DNA of 44,461 nt from VGCC01 sp044375955 (GTDB lineage Bacteria > Actinomycetota > Actinomycetes > S36-B12), in assembly GCA_044375955.1 (NCBI GenBank), contig JBILLS010000014.1, positions 1-44,461 on the forward strand. Reading direction: 5' to 3'. How positions within the stretch are numbered: the first letter of the stretch is position 1; every line of letters starts with the position of its first letter. The notes beneath the pieces are model-generated. The model saw nothing but the letters and a program-made list of their open reading frames with translations. It ran no database searches and was not told where the DNA came from. This document shows positions 25,736-34,968 of this stretch, one piece after another. The translations under genes were made by a program, and so were the position numbers.

Positions 25736-26298
25736 GAAGGTTCTCCTTCGCTCCCGGATTTCTCCACGGTGAATTGCTCGGGGACCGCGCCGGTGATCCT
25801 GTTGGCGTAGTAGTCCTGCTCCGTGGTGCCCGGAACCATCGGGTGCGGAGGCGGTGCCATGCCGGGGAGCAGGGGTGCCAGCAGGTCCTCCTTCTCGTAG
25901 ATCAGGTCGGCCCGGTTGTCATCAGCCAACTCGAATTCATTCGTCATCGTGAGCGCCCTTGTGGGGCAGGCCTCGATGCACAAGCCGCAGAAGATACAGC
26001 GCAGGTAGTTGATCTGGTAGACGCGGCCGTATCGCTCCCCGGGCGAGTACCGCTCGGAGTCGCTGTTATCGGCACCCTGCACGTAGATCGCGTCGGCCGG
26101 GCACGCCCAGGCGCAGAGTTCGCAGCCGACGCACTTCTCGAGACCGTCCGGCCAGCGGTTGAGTTGGTGCCGCCCGTGGAAACGCGGCTTCGGTGGGTAC
26201 TTGTCCTTCTGCTCGGGGTATTGCTCGGTGACCACCTTCTTGAACATGGTGGTGAAGGTGACGCCGAAGCCGCGTACGGCCTGGGGTAGCTCAGGCAT
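25732..26298 (-). CDS. nuoI: NADH-quinone oxidoreductase subunit I
   Basis: Peripheral-arm subunit of 188 aa with clusters N6a and N6b. Two CxxCxxCxxxCP motifs are visible: CVGCELCAWACP and CIFCGLCIEACP. The preceding YPPKPRFHGRHQLNRWPDG is the family signature. A Pro-rich C-terminal tail of about 50 residues is normal for actinobacteria. Its ATG lies 8 bases inside the end of nuoH. This is the canonical NuoI, against which the short NuoI-like protein at 13617-13931 can be compared. Confidence 0.98.
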   Translation of the reverse strand: MPELPQAVRGFGVTFTTMFKKVVTEQYPEQKDKYPPKPRFHGRHQLNRWPDGLEKCVGCELCAWACPADAIYVQGADNSDSERYSPGERYGRVYQINYLRCIFCGLCIEACPTRALTMTNEFELADDNRADLIYEKEDLLAPLLPGMAPPPHPMVPGTTEQDYYANRITGAVPEQFTVEKSGSEGEPS

Positions 26299-27595
26299 CC
26301 TCGGCCTCCTTCATCGTCGCCTGGGTCGTGAGCAGCGCACTACGCCGCGGCGTGTACTCGAAGGTCTGCCCGGGCATCGGCGGCACCGGATGGCCACCGG
26401 CGCTGAGATCGAGTTGCCGCTCGGCCCTGGCAACGCGTTCGGCGTCGCGCTGCTGCGCACGGCGGTCCGAGCGTCCCTGAAGAACCCAGGCCCCGACGAG
26501 CAGGAGCAGGATCAGCACCACGCCGGCGATCAAGAGTTCGGTGTTCGTCAGGGCGACTTGATCGCGCAGGACCCGCGCAGCACCCACGACGATGGTCCAG
26601 ATCAATGCGACGGGAATGAGGACCTTCCAGCCGAACTTCATGAACTGGTCGTAGCGCAGACGCGGCAGAGTCCCGCGAAGCCAGATGAACACGAAGATGA
26701 ACAGCTGCACCTTGAGTAACCACCAGACCATCGGCCACCAGCCGGTGTTGGCGCTCTCCCACAGGGAGATCGGCCAGGGGGCGAGGTAGCCGCCGAGGAA
26801 CAGGGTGGTCGCCAGCGCGGAGACCGTGACCATGTTGATGTACTCGGCCAGGAAGAACAGTGCGAACTTCAACGACGAGTACTCGGTATGGAAGCCGCCC
26901 ACGAGTTCGCCCTCGGCCTCGGGGAGGTCGAAGGGCGCGCGGTTGGTCTCCCCCACCATCGCCGTGACGTAGATCAGGAAACTCGGGAGGAGGATCACCG
27001 CGAACCAGATCGGCTCCTGTGCGAGGACGATCTGCGAGGTGGACATCGAGCCCGCGTAGAGGAACACCGCGACGAAGGACAGACCCATCGCGATCTCGTA
27101 GGAGATCACCTGCGCGGTGGAGCGCAGACCACCGAGGAGCGGGTACGTGGATCCCGAGGACCACCCCGCGAGCACCAGCCCGTAGACACCGATCGACGCG
27201 ATCGCCAGGACGTAGAGCACGGAGACCGGGAAGTCGGTCAACTGCAGGGGAGTCTCGACGCCGAAGATCGACACGGTCGGACCGAAGGGGATCACCGCAA
27301 ATGCGAGGAATGCCGCCGTCGCCGAGATGACCGGTGCGATCCAGTAGACGGCCCGGTGAGCGGCCTTGGGAAGGATCTCCTCCTTCAGCGCGAGTTTGAC
27401 CCCGTCCATCAGCGACTGCAGGAGACCCTGGGGTCCGACCCGGTTGGGGCCAATGCGGTTCTGCATGCGGGACACCACACGCCGCTCCCACCAGATCGTG
27501 AACAGGGTGAGCAGCACGAGCAGGACGAAGATGCCGAGCACCTTCAGGATCACCAGCCACCAGGGATCGGTGCCGAAGAGTCCGAACTGGCTCAC
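26291..27595 (-). CDS. nuoH: NADH-quinone oxidoreductase subunit H
   Basis: Membrane subunit that forms the quinone chamber with NuoB and NuoD, 434 aa. Landmarks are WWERRVVSRMQNRIGPNRVGP, DGVKLALKEEILPKAA, and the acidic loop NRAPFDLPEAEGELVGGFHTEYSS. Eight or nine helices are expected. A charged C-terminal tail of about 60 residues (SDRRAQQRDAERVARAE) has no counterpart in E. coli but is seen in other actinobacteria. The GTG at 27595 overlaps the nuoG stop as GTGA; the longer open frame upstream is shadow. Confidence 0.97.
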   Translation of the reverse strand: MSQFGLFGTDPWWLVILKVLGIFVLLVLLTLFTIWWERRVVSRMQNRIGPNRVGPQGLLQSLMDGVKLALKEEILPKAAHRAVYWIAPVISATAAFLAFAVIPFGPTVSIFGVETPLQLTDFPVSVLYVLAIASIGVYGLVLAGWSSGSTYPLLGGLRSTAQVISYEIAMGLSFVAVFLYAGSMSTSQIVLAQEPIWFAVILLPSFLIYVTAMVGETNRAPFDLPEAEGELVGGFHTEYSSLKFALFFLAEYINMVTVSALATTLFLGGYLAPWPISLWESANTGWWPMVWWLLKVQLFIFVFIWLRGTLPRLRYDQFMKFGWKVLIPVALIWTIVVGAARVLRDQVALTNTELLIAGVVLILLLLVGAWVLQGRSDRRAQQRDAERVARAERQLDLSAGGHPVPPMPGQTFEYTPRRSALLTTQATMKEAEDA

Positions 27596-29958
27596 AGTGC
27601 ACCTCCCGCGGTGACGCGGACGGTATCGCCCGGGCGTGCCCCGAGATCCCGGTAGATATGGCACCCCGGTGAGTTCATCGGGACCCACACGACCGACTCG
27701 GTGACGTCGGCGATCTCCACGGGGAGCGTGACCATGCCGGCCGGACCGTGCAGGGTCGCTGTCTCGGTGAGACCGAGACGTGTCGCGGTGGCGGCGGACA
27801 CCTTGGCCACGGTCGGACGCGCGGTGGCGGCCAGATGCGGCTCACCCTCCTGGAGGAGTCCGGAGTCCAGCAGCTGGCGCCAGCTTGCGAGGACGAGTCC
27901 CTCAACGCGGGCACCCGCGGGAACGCGCGGCACGTCGACCCGAGCGCCACGCCAGGGACCGAGGGTGCCCAATTCGGCGCGGAGGGCGTTGACGTCACTG
28001 GGGCCGACGGGACGATCCATCGCATCGGCGATCATGCCGAGGACCTGGGCGTCGGGCATGGTGAGGGCATCGCGCAGGACGCGGGTGAAGGGACGTGGGC
28101 GCCCTTCCCAGTCGAGGAACGTTCCGGCCTTCTCGGTGACGACGGCAACGGGCAGCACGACCGAGGCGAGTTCGGTGACCGCGGAGTGGTGGTTCTCCAG
28201 CGACACGAGGAAGCCGACGCGCGCGAGCGCGGCCCTGACATCCTGCGGATAGTCGGCGAGCTCGACACCGCCGATGACTGCCGCATCGACGGCACCACTG
28301 TTCAGTCGATCGATGAGCGCATCCCCCGCTACACCGTGATTCGGAAGTGCGTCGACACCCCAGAGCGTGGAGACCTCGGCACGAGCCTGCGCGTCGCTCA
28401 ACGGGCGACCACCGGGCAGGAGTCCTGCGAGTGCACCGGCGTCGAGGGCACCCCGCTCCCCCGCACGCCGCGGGACCCACGCGAGGGCCGCTCCCGTGCG
28501 CTCGGCAAGTGCAGTGACCGCGCTGAGTGCACCGGGGCTCACTGCCGCACGCTCACCGACCATGATGATCGCGCCCGGCTTCGCGAGTGCGTCGACGACG
28601 TCGGAGGGTAGGGATGCCAGCGCGTTCGCCTCACCACCGGGTGCGCACCAGACCATCTCCGCGGCCACCTTCTCGCTGCCCTGGGAACGCACCGCACCGA
28701 CGGTGACCACGCGCGTGCCCGCGCGCGCTGACTTGCGTAGCCGCAGGAACACGATCGGGGACTCGTCCTCGGGCTCGAAGGAAACCAGCAGCACGATCGG
28801 CGCGGTCTCGAGGTTCTCGTAGGTCGCGGACACCGGCGAACCCGCGACGCGGGATGCCAGGAACGCCTGCTCCTCGTCGGACAGCGCGCGGGCGCGGAAG
28901 TCGATGTCGTCGGTGCCGAGTGCGACACGTGCGAACCGGGCGTAGGCGTAGGCGTCCTCGATCGTCGAACGGCCGCCGACGAGCACCGCGTGGCTCGAGG
29001 CCGCCGCGAGCCCACGGGCGGCGATGTCGATCGCCTCCGGCCAGGACGCCACCCGCAGTTCACCGTTCTCCCGGACCAGCGGGTACTCGATGCGGCCCTC
29101 GGTCTGGTAGACGAATGCGAAGCGTCCCTTGTCGCAGTTCCACTCTTCGTTGACCTGCGGGTCATCCCAGGCGAGGCGACGGGTGACCACCTCACGGCGG
29201 TAGTCGGTGCGCAGCGAGCATCCGGACGCGCAGTGCTCGCAGGTCGTGGGAACGGAGACGAGGTCGAAGGGGCGGGAGCGGAACCGGTAGGCCGCCGAGG
29301 TGAGTGCGCCCACGGGACAGATCTGGATCGTGTTCCCCGAGAAGTAGGAGTCGAAGGGCTCGTCCTCGGCGGTTCCCACCTGCTGCTGCGCACCGCGTTC
29401 GAGCAGCTCGAGCATCGGATCACCGGCGATCTGCTCGGCGAAGCGGGTGCACCGAGCGCACGACACGCACCGCTCACGGTCGAGCAGGATCTGCGCGCTG
29501 ACGTTGATCGGCTTCGGGAAGGTGCGCTTGTCCTCGGTGAAGCGTGACTCCGGACGCCCCACGCTCATCGCCTGGTTCTGCAGCGGGCACTCGCCCCCCT
29601 TGTCGCAGACCGGGCAGTCGAGGGGGTGGTTGAGCAGCAGGAACTCCATGACGCCCTCCTGGGCGAGGCGCGCCATCTCGGAGGACTGCTGGGTGCGGAT
29701 CACCATGCCGTCGGTGACGGTCTGCGCACATGCCGGTTGCGGCTTCGGCATGCCTTCGACCTCGATCAAGCAGGCGCGGCAGGCCGCAACCGGATCCAGC
29801 AGCGGGTGATCGCAGAACCGCGGGATCTCGATGCCGAGGAGTTCCGCCGCGCGGATCACCAGGGTTCCCTTGGGCACCGCGACCGCGACGCCGTCGATGA
29901 TCACGTTGACGGTGTCTGTCGGCACCGCGACCTGGGAGTTGTTCGTGGTCACGGTCAT
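27592..29958 (-). CDS. nuoG: NADH-quinone oxidoreductase subunit G
   Basis: Large Fe-S subunit of the NADH module, 788 aa. N-terminal [2Fe-2S] ligands are C49, C60, C63 and C77. The HPLDCPVCDKGGECPLQ motif binds N5, CVSCARC with ICPVG binds N4, and a further CEHCASGC with a later WNCDKGR would hold the N7 cluster. The molybdopterin-type C-terminal half has no visible cofactor signature, as in other NuoG proteins. The ATG at 29958 overlaps the nuoF stop as ATGA. Confidence 0.97.
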   Translation of the reverse strand: MTVTTNNSQVAVPTDTVNVIIDGVAVAVPKGTLVIRAAELLGIEIPRFCDHPLLDPVAACRACLIEVEGMPKPQPACAQTVTDGMVIRTQQSSEMARLAQEGVMEFLLLNHPLDCPVCDKGGECPLQNQAMSVGRPESRFTEDKRTFPKPINVSAQILLDRERCVSCARCTRFAEQIAGDPMLELLERGAQQQVGTAEDEPFDSYFSGNTIQICPVGALTSAAYRFRSRPFDLVSVPTTCEHCASGCSLRTDYRREVVTRRLAWDDPQVNEEWNCDKGRFAFVYQTEGRIEYPLVRENGELRVASWPEAIDIAARGLAAASSHAVLVGGRSTIEDAYAYARFARVALGTDDIDFRARALSDEEQAFLASRVAGSPVSATYENLETAPIVLLVSFEPEDESPIVFLRLRKSARAGTRVVTVGAVRSQGSEKVAAEMVWCAPGGEANALASLPSDVVDALAKPGAIIMVGERAAVSPGALSAVTALAERTGAALAWVPRRAGERGALDAGALAGLLPGGRPLSDAQARAEVSTLWGVDALPNHGVAGDALIDRLNSGAVDAAVIGGVELADYPQDVRAALARVGFLVSLENHHSAVTELASVVLPVAVVTEKAGTFLDWEGRPRPFTRVLRDALTMPDAQVLGMIADAMDRPVGPSDVNALRAELGTLGPWRGARVDVPRVPAGARVEGLVLASWRQLLDSGLLQEGEPHLAATARPTVAKVSAATATRLGLTETATLHGPAGMVTLPVEIADVTESVVWVPMNSPGCHIYRDLGARPGDTVRVTAGGAL

Positions 29959-31268
29959 CGCGCGACCGCCGGGGCGAAGACATAGGAAGCGACCGGGTCG
30001 AAGGTCTCATCCACGGGCGTGCGGGTGGCGTCCGTGAATTCCTGACGGAAGAACTTCAGTGCCGCCGGGTACGGGGTGGCGGCCGCATCGCCGAGGGCGC
30101 AAAACGAGCGCCCGGCGATCTGCCCACACAGATTGACCAGGGTGTCCATCTCGGCATCGGATCCATGGCCGTGTTCGAACTTCTCCAGCACGCCCGTGAT
30201 CCAGTAGGTGCCCTCGCGACAAGGGGTGCACTTACCGCAGGACTCGTGCTTGTAGAACTCCAGCCAGCGTGTGACCGCCTTCACGACACTCACCGTGGAA
30301 TCGAAGATCATCGGAGTACCGGTGCCGAGCATCGTGCCGGCCTCCGCCATTGCTTCGTAGGTCAACGGCAGATCGAGGTGATCGGCCGTGAGCATCGGTA
30401 CCGAGGAACCCCCGGGCAACCAGAACTTGACCGCACCACCACCGCGCACACCCCCGGCGTACTCGAGCAACTCGCGCATCGTGATGCCGAGGGGGGCCTC
30501 GAACAGTCCCGGGTTGTTCACGTGTCCGGAGACTGCCCAGACCTTGAAGCCCGGTGACTTCTCGGTGCCGAACTGACGGAACCACTCGACACCCCGACCG
30601 ACGATGAACGGGATGTTGGCGATGGTCTCGACGTTGTTGATGACCGTCGGCGATGCGTAGAGACCTGCCACGGCGGGGAATGGGGGCTTGAGGCGCGGCT
30701 GACCGCGGTAGCCCTCGAGGGAGTCCAGCAGCGCGGTCTCTTCACCGCAGATATAGGCGCCGGCACCCGAGTGCACGACGACATCGAGGTCGAATCCGCT
30801 GCCGAGGATGTTGGTCCCGATGAAGCCCGCGGCCTTGGCCTGCTCGACGGCGAGCGCCACCTTGCGGATCGCGTTCGGGACTTCGCCGCGGATGTAGATG
30901 AAGGCGTGGTTGGCGCGGATCGCGTAGCTGGCGATGATCACACCCTCGACCAACACATGGGGATCGGCCATCATGATCGGAATGTCCTTGCACGCACCCG
31001 GCTCGGACTCGTCCGCGTTGACGACGAGATAGTGCGGCTTGCCATCGTTCTGCGGGACGAAGGACCACTTCAACCCGGTGGGGAAACCCGCTCCCCCGCG
31101 CCCGCGTAGCCCGGAGTCCTTGACCTGGCCGATGATGGCATCGGGATCCTGCTTCAGCGCCGACGCGAGTGCCTCGTAGCCACCGAAGCGTCGGTAGCCC
31201 TCGAGGGTGTAGAGATCGGGTGCATCCCAGTGCTCGGTGATGACCGGGGTCAGACCTGAGGTGATCAT
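29955..31268 (-). CDS. nuoF: NADH-quinone oxidoreductase subunit F
   Basis: NADH- and FMN-binding subunit, 437 aa. The nucleotide site is GLRGRGGAGFPTGLKWSF; FMN site segments NADESEPGACKD and GAGAYICGEETALLDSLEG follow; the N3 cluster motif is ESCGKCTPCREGTYW with the fourth ligand in SFCALGDAA. All are intact, so this complex I should oxidise NADH directly rather than being a ferredoxin-only form. The ATG at 31268 overlaps the nuoE stop as ATGA. Confidence 0.98.
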   Translation of the reverse strand: MITSGLTPVITEHWDAPDLYTLEGYRRFGGYEALASALKQDPDAIIGQVKDSGLRGRGGAGFPTGLKWSFVPQNDGKPHYLVVNADESEPGACKDIPIMMADPHVLVEGVIIASYAIRANHAFIYIRGEVPNAIRKVALAVEQAKAAGFIGTNILGSGFDLDVVVHSGAGAYICGEETALLDSLEGYRGQPRLKPPFPAVAGLYASPTVINNVETIANIPFIVGRGVEWFRQFGTEKSPGFKVWAVSGHVNNPGLFEAPLGITMRELLEYAGGVRGGGAVKFWLPGGSSVPMLTADHLDLPLTYEAMAEAGTMLGTGTPMIFDSTVSVVKAVTRWLEFYKHESCGKCTPCREGTYWITGVLEKFEHGHGSDAEMDTLVNLCGQIAGRSFCALGDAAATPYPAALKFFRQEFTDATRTPVDETFDPVASYVFAPAVAR

Positions 31269-31897
31269 GGCGCCTTCATTCCCCGCTGCTTGGCGATGGT
31301 GAGTCCCGCGAGCATCTTGGAATCGACGGACGGTGCATCGGCGAGGCCGTCGAGGGGGAAGGCGAGGGTGTGCTCGGTGGCGGAGAAGTCACGGATGGCC
31401 GGGCCGCGCGTGGACTGCACGGTCTCACCGCGGCGCAGTTTCTGGATGACCTCGCAGGCCGACCGTGGCGTGACGTCGTCCATGAACTCCCAGTCCACGG
31501 TCATCACAGGGGCGTGCGTGCATGCTGCCTGGCATTCGATCCGCTCGAGGAAGAACTCACCGTCCGCGGAGGCTTCGTTGTGGCCGGCACCCAGTTCCGA
31601 GCTGAGCGCATCCCAGACGGCGTCGCCACCCAACAACCCGCACAGGGTGTTCGTGCACACACCGATGTGGTGCTTGCCTACCGGGCGGCGCTTGTACATC
31701 GTGTAGAAGCTCGCGACCGCGGTCACCTCTGCGGGTGTGATGCCGAGGATCTCCGCGCACACGCTGATCCCCTCGACGGTGATCTCGTTCTCCTCGGCTT
31801 GCACGAGGTGCAGCATCGGAAGGAGTGCCGATCGCGCCGACGGGTATCGGTCTGCGATCTCGCGCAGGCCGATGCGGGTGGTCTCGGTGATGGCCAT
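31265..31897 (-). CDS. nuoE: NADH-quinone oxidoreductase subunit E
   Basis: Thioredoxin-like [2Fe-2S] subunit of the NADH module, 210 aa. Cluster N1a ligands lie in VCTNTLCGLLGG and ECQAACTHAP. The VASFYTMYKRRPVGKHHIGV segment is the family signature. A C-terminal tail of about 50 residues (after RRGETVQ) is longer than in E. coli but normal for actinobacteria. The ATG at 31897 overlaps the nuoD stop by one base (TGATG). Confidence 0.97.
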   Translation of the reverse strand: MAITETTRIGLREIADRYPSARSALLPMLHLVQAEENEITVEGISVCAEILGITPAEVTAVASFYTMYKRRPVGKHHIGVCTNTLCGLLGGDAVWDALSSELGAGHNEASADGEFFLERIECQAACTHAPVMTVDWEFMDDVTPRSACEVIQKLRRGETVQSTRGPAIRDFSATEHTLAFPLDGLADAPSVDSKMLAGLTIAKQRGMKAP

Positions 31898-33246
31898 CAG
31901 CGATCCACCCCGCCCATGACCGGATCGATACTGGCCACCGCCGCGATGACGTCGGGGACCATGCCTCCGACGCAGGTGGCTGCGGTCGCCTGCAGGTTGT
32001 TGAAGGACGGGTCACGGAAGTGCACGCGGTAGGGACGTGTGCCACCCGAGCTGACCACGTGCGCACCCAGCTCTCCGCGGGGTGACTCGACCGCGGCATA
32101 CACCTGGCCCGCCGGGACCTGGAAGCCTTCGGTGACCAATTTGAAGTGGTGGATGAGCGCTTCCATGGACTCGCTCATGATCTGGCGGATGTGCTCGAGG
32201 GAGTTGCCCTGACCATCGGCCCCGATCGACAACTGCGCGGGCCACGCGATCTTCTTGTCGGCGACCATGACCGGTCCGGGCTTCAACCGATCGAGGCACT
32301 GCTCGACGATCTTCATCGACTCCTGCATCTCGGCCAGGCGGATGAGGAAGCGGCCGTAGGCGTCGCAGGTGTCGGTGGTGGGAACGTCGAACTCGTAGGT
32401 CTCGTAGTCGCAGTACGGCTGGGACTTACGTAGATCATGCGGCAGTCCGGTGGAACGCAGAACGGGGCCCGTGATCCCCAGCGCCATGCAGCCGGTGAGG
32501 TCGAGATAACCGACGTTCACCGTGCGGCCCATCCATATGGTGTTGTCGACGAGAAGATCCGCGGTGTCCTTCATGCGCTTCTTGAGCAGCGGGAGGGTCT
32601 CGCGAATCTTCTGCTCCGCACCATCGGGCAGGTCCTGGGCGACACCGCCGGGACGGACATACGCACTGTTCATACGGAGGCCCGTGACCATCTCGAAAAG
32701 GTCGAGGACCAATTCGCGCTCGCGGAATCCGAAGGTCATCGCGGTCAACGCGCCGAGTTCCATGCCACCGGTGGCCAGCGCGACGAGGTGCGAGGAGATC
32801 CGGTTGAGCTCCATCATCATCACGCGAATGACGTTGGCGCGTTCCGGGATCTGGTCGGTGATGCCGAGCAGCTTCTCGACGCCGAGGCAGTAGGCCGTCT
32901 CGTTGAAGAACGGGCTGAGGTAGTCCATGCGCGTGACGAAGGTGACACCCTGCACCCACGAGCGGTATTCTAGGTTCTTCTCGATGCCCGTATGCAGGTA
33001 GCCGATGCCGCACGTGGCCTCGGTGACCGTCTCGCCCTCGAGTTCGAGGATCAAGCGCAGAACGCCGTGTGTCGAGGGATGCTGCGGGCCCATGTTCACG
33101 ACGATGCGCTCGGTGTGGCCCTCGGGGGCCGCTTCGATGGTGTCCCAGTCACCGCCCGTGACGGTGTAGATGGTGCCCTCGGTCGTCTCGTACGACCCCG
33201 CGTAGGGATCGTCGACGTCCTGGGAGGTGAAGGTGATGTCGGCCAT
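31897..33246 (-). CDS. nuoD: NADH-quinone oxidoreductase subunit D
   Basis: 49 kDa subunit that shapes the quinone site with NuoB, 449 aa, related to the [NiFe] hydrogenase large subunit but without nickel ligands. VNMGPQHPSTHGVLRL holds the quinone-site histidine; GIGYLHTGIEKN, RMDYLSPF and the C-terminal region VSSGGTRPYRVHFRDPS are conserved. A 40-residue N-terminal extension precedes the core. It is the only NuoD-type protein in the window. Its ATG overlaps the nuoC stop (TGATG). Confidence 0.98.
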   Translation of the reverse strand: MADITFTSQDVDDPYAGSYETTEGTIYTVTGGDWDTIEAAPEGHTERIVVNMGPQHPSTHGVLRLILELEGETVTEATCGIGYLHTGIEKNLEYRSWVQGVTFVTRMDYLSPFFNETAYCLGVEKLLGITDQIPERANVIRVMMMELNRISSHLVALATGGMELGALTAMTFGFRERELVLDLFEMVTGLRMNSAYVRPGGVAQDLPDGAEQKIRETLPLLKKRMKDTADLLVDNTIWMGRTVNVGYLDLTGCMALGITGPVLRSTGLPHDLRKSQPYCDYETYEFDVPTTDTCDAYGRFLIRLAEMQESMKIVEQCLDRLKPGPVMVADKKIAWPAQLSIGADGQGNSLEHIRQIMSESMEALIHHFKLVTEGFQVPAGQVYAAVESPRGELGAHVVSSGGTRPYRVHFRDPSFNNLQATAATCVGGMVPDVIAAVASIDPVMGGVDR

Positions 33247-33944
33247 CAGTTGTAGGCCCTCCGCTGGTCCGGCGGCGGGATGGTCGCGCCCTTGTACTCC
33301 ACCGGGATCCCACCGAGCGGGTAGTCCTTGCGCTGTGGATGGCCGACCCAGTCATCGGGCATCTCGATGCGCGTGAGTGCCGGATGGCCGTCGAAGACGA
33401 TGCCGAAGAAGTCCCAGGTCTCACGCTCATGCCAGTCGTTCGAGGGGTAGAGCCCGACGATCGAAGGGATGTGCGGATCGGAATCGGGTGCGCACACCTC
33501 GACGCGCAACCGGCGGTTGTGCGTAATCGACAGGAAGGGGTAGACCGCGTGGAGCTCACGACCCTCCTCCAGCGGGTAGTGCACACCATTGACTCCCATG
33601 CACATCTCGAAGCGCAGACCCGGCTCATCGCGGAGTGTGCGGACGAACTCGACGAGATGCTCGCGGCGGACATGGAAGGTGATCTCACCGCGGTCGACAA
33701 CAACCTTCTCGATGGCGCTATGCGCCGGGAGTCCGCGAGCGGCGAGGGAGAGTTCGAGCTCATCGGCCAGCGCGTCGAAGCCGTCGCCATACGGGCGGGA
33801 GGACGGCCCCGGCATCAGGATCGGTGCGACGAGACCGCCGAAGCCGCTCGTGTCCCCCGATCCGGAGACACCGAACGCGCCCTGGCGCACGCCGATCAAC
33901 TCAATCGACTCCACCCCGTCCGGGACGACCGGGAGATCGCTCAT
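33246..33944 (-). CDS. nuoC: NADH-quinone oxidoreductase subunit C
   Basis: 30 kDa peripheral subunit, 232 aa. Signature NDWHERETWDFFGIVFDGHP is followed by the C-terminal DDWVGHPQRKDYPLGG. The first 70 residues are a Gly/Pro-rich extension (VSGSGDTSGFGGL). The ATG at 33944 overlaps the nuoB stop (ATGA). The longer upstream open frame is the antisense-free shadow of nuoB. The full 232 aa contrast with the 150 aa NuoC-like protein at 13928-14380. Confidence 0.97.
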   Translation of the reverse strand: MSDLPVVPDGVESIELIGVRQGAFGVSGSGDTSGFGGLVAPILMPGPSSRPYGDGFDALADELELSLAARGLPAHSAIEKVVVDRGEITFHVRREHLVEFVRTLRDEPGLRFEMCMGVNGVHYPLEEGRELHAVYPFLSITHNRRLRVEVCAPDSDPHIPSIVGLYPSNDWHERETWDFFGIVFDGHPALTRIEMPDDWVGHPQRKDYPLGGIPVEYKGATIPPPDQRRAYN

Positions 33945-34495
33945 CGCAGCAGACCCTTCATTTCGAGGGTCGCCGGAGCGGCGAGTGCGAGCTGTTCGTC
34001 CTGGATGATCTCGGCGCGACGGTTGGCGCCGAGTTTCATGTCCTGGATCTGATCGTGGATGGTCAGGATCGCGTCGATGAGCATCTCCGGGCGCGGCGGG
34101 CAGCCGGGGAGGTACACGTCGACGGGCACGATGTGGTCGACGCCCTGCACGATCGCGTAGTTGTTGAACATGCCGCCGCTCGATGAGCAGGCACCCATGG
34201 CGAGGACCCACTTGGGGTTGGGCATCTGGTCGTAGATCTGACGCAGGATCGGAGCCATCTTCTGGCTGACTCGACCCGCCACGATCATCAGGTCCGCCTG
34301 GCGCGGCGATGCACGGAACACCTCCATGCCGAAGCGCGCAATGTCATAGCGCGGGCCGCCCGTCGCCATCATCTCGATGGCGCAGCAGGCCAGGCCGAAG
34401 GTGGCCGGCCACAGAGATCCCTTGCGCGCGTATCCCGCGACCTTCTCGACGGTGGTCAGCAGGACGCCGGAAGGCAGTTTCTCTTCTAGCCCCAT
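33941..34495 (-). CDS. nuoB: NADH-quinone oxidoreductase subunit B
   Basis: PSST-type subunit that carries cluster N2, the last electron carrier before quinone, 184 aa. Ligands are C37 and C38 in TFGLACCAIEMM, C103 in MGACSSSGG and C132 in YLPGCPPRPEM. The segment RYDIARFGMEVFRASPRQAD is the quinone-facing family motif. It starts one base after the nuoA stop. The short NuoB-like protein at 14380-14781 keeps the same four cysteines but lacks the RYDIARFGME region. Confidence 0.98.
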   Translation of the reverse strand: MGLEEKLPSGVLLTTVEKVAGYARKGSLWPATFGLACCAIEMMATGGPRYDIARFGMEVFRASPRQADLMIVAGRVSQKMAPILRQIYDQMPNPKWVLAMGACSSSGGMFNNYAIVQGVDHIVPVDVYLPGCPPRPEMLIDAILTIHDQIQDMKLGANRRAEIIQDEQLALAAPATLEMKGLLR

Positions 34496-34496
34496 G

Positions 34497-34856
34497 TCAG
34501 TCCCATTCCAATCCGCCGCGACGCCACTCGTAGATGTAGGGCACGGCGAGGTTCACGAGGAAGAGCACGATCGCGACGAGACCGAACACCTCGAGTTGGT
34601 CGGCCGCAACGGCCCACGGGTAGAGGAAGACGAGTTCGATGTCGAAGATGATGAACATCATCGCGGTGAGGTAGTACTTCACCGGGAATCGTCCACCACC
34701 CATCGGTTGCGGTGTGGGTTCGATGCCGCACTCGTAGGCGTCGAGCTTCGCGCGGTTGTAGCGCTTCGGCCCGGTGAACGTCGCGAGTACGACCGAGAAG
34801 GCGGCGAACCCGAATGCGAGTAGACCCAGGACGAGGATCGGCGTATAGACGTTCAC
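34497..34856 (-). CDS. nuoA: NADH-quinone oxidoreductase subunit A
   Basis: Three-helix membrane subunit, 119 aa, first gene of the nuoA-N operon. The conserved loop KLDAYECGIEPTPQPMGG with its quinone-channel cysteine and FPVKYYLTAMMFIIFDIELVFLYPWA are diagnostic. The start is GTG at 34856; the nearest purine-rich sequence (GAGAGGGG) lies about 11 bases upstream, so the ribosome binding site is weak. A Rex-type operator lies 43 bases upstream, so NADH/NAD+ status probably controls the whole operon. Confidence 0.97.
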   Translation of the reverse strand: MNVYTPILVLGLLAFGFAAFSVVLATFTGPKRYNRAKLDAYECGIEPTPQPMGGGRFPVKYYLTAMMFIIFDIELVFLYPWAVAADQLEVFGLVAIVLFLVNLAVPYIYEWRRGGLEWD

Positions 34857-34898
34857 CGCCCGCGGGACCCCTCTCGTGATGATCGGCCGCTTGAGAAC

Positions 34899-34916
34899 TT
34901 GTGAAATCCTTCACGA
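34899..34916. promoter_or_regulatory. Rex-type operator upstream of nuoA
   Basis: TTGTGAAATCCTTCACGA matches the Rex consensus TTGTGAA-N4-TTCACAA at 13 of 14 half-site positions, with one A-to-G change. It lies 43-60 bases before the nuoA start. In Streptomyces coelicolor, Rex represses nuo and cyd operons and is released by high NADH. The rex gene itself is not in this window. Confidence 0.75.
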
Positions 34917-34968
34917 CCACCCGAAGCATATCCACTCCCCACCTCACGTGAGGCGACGTACGGAGAGT

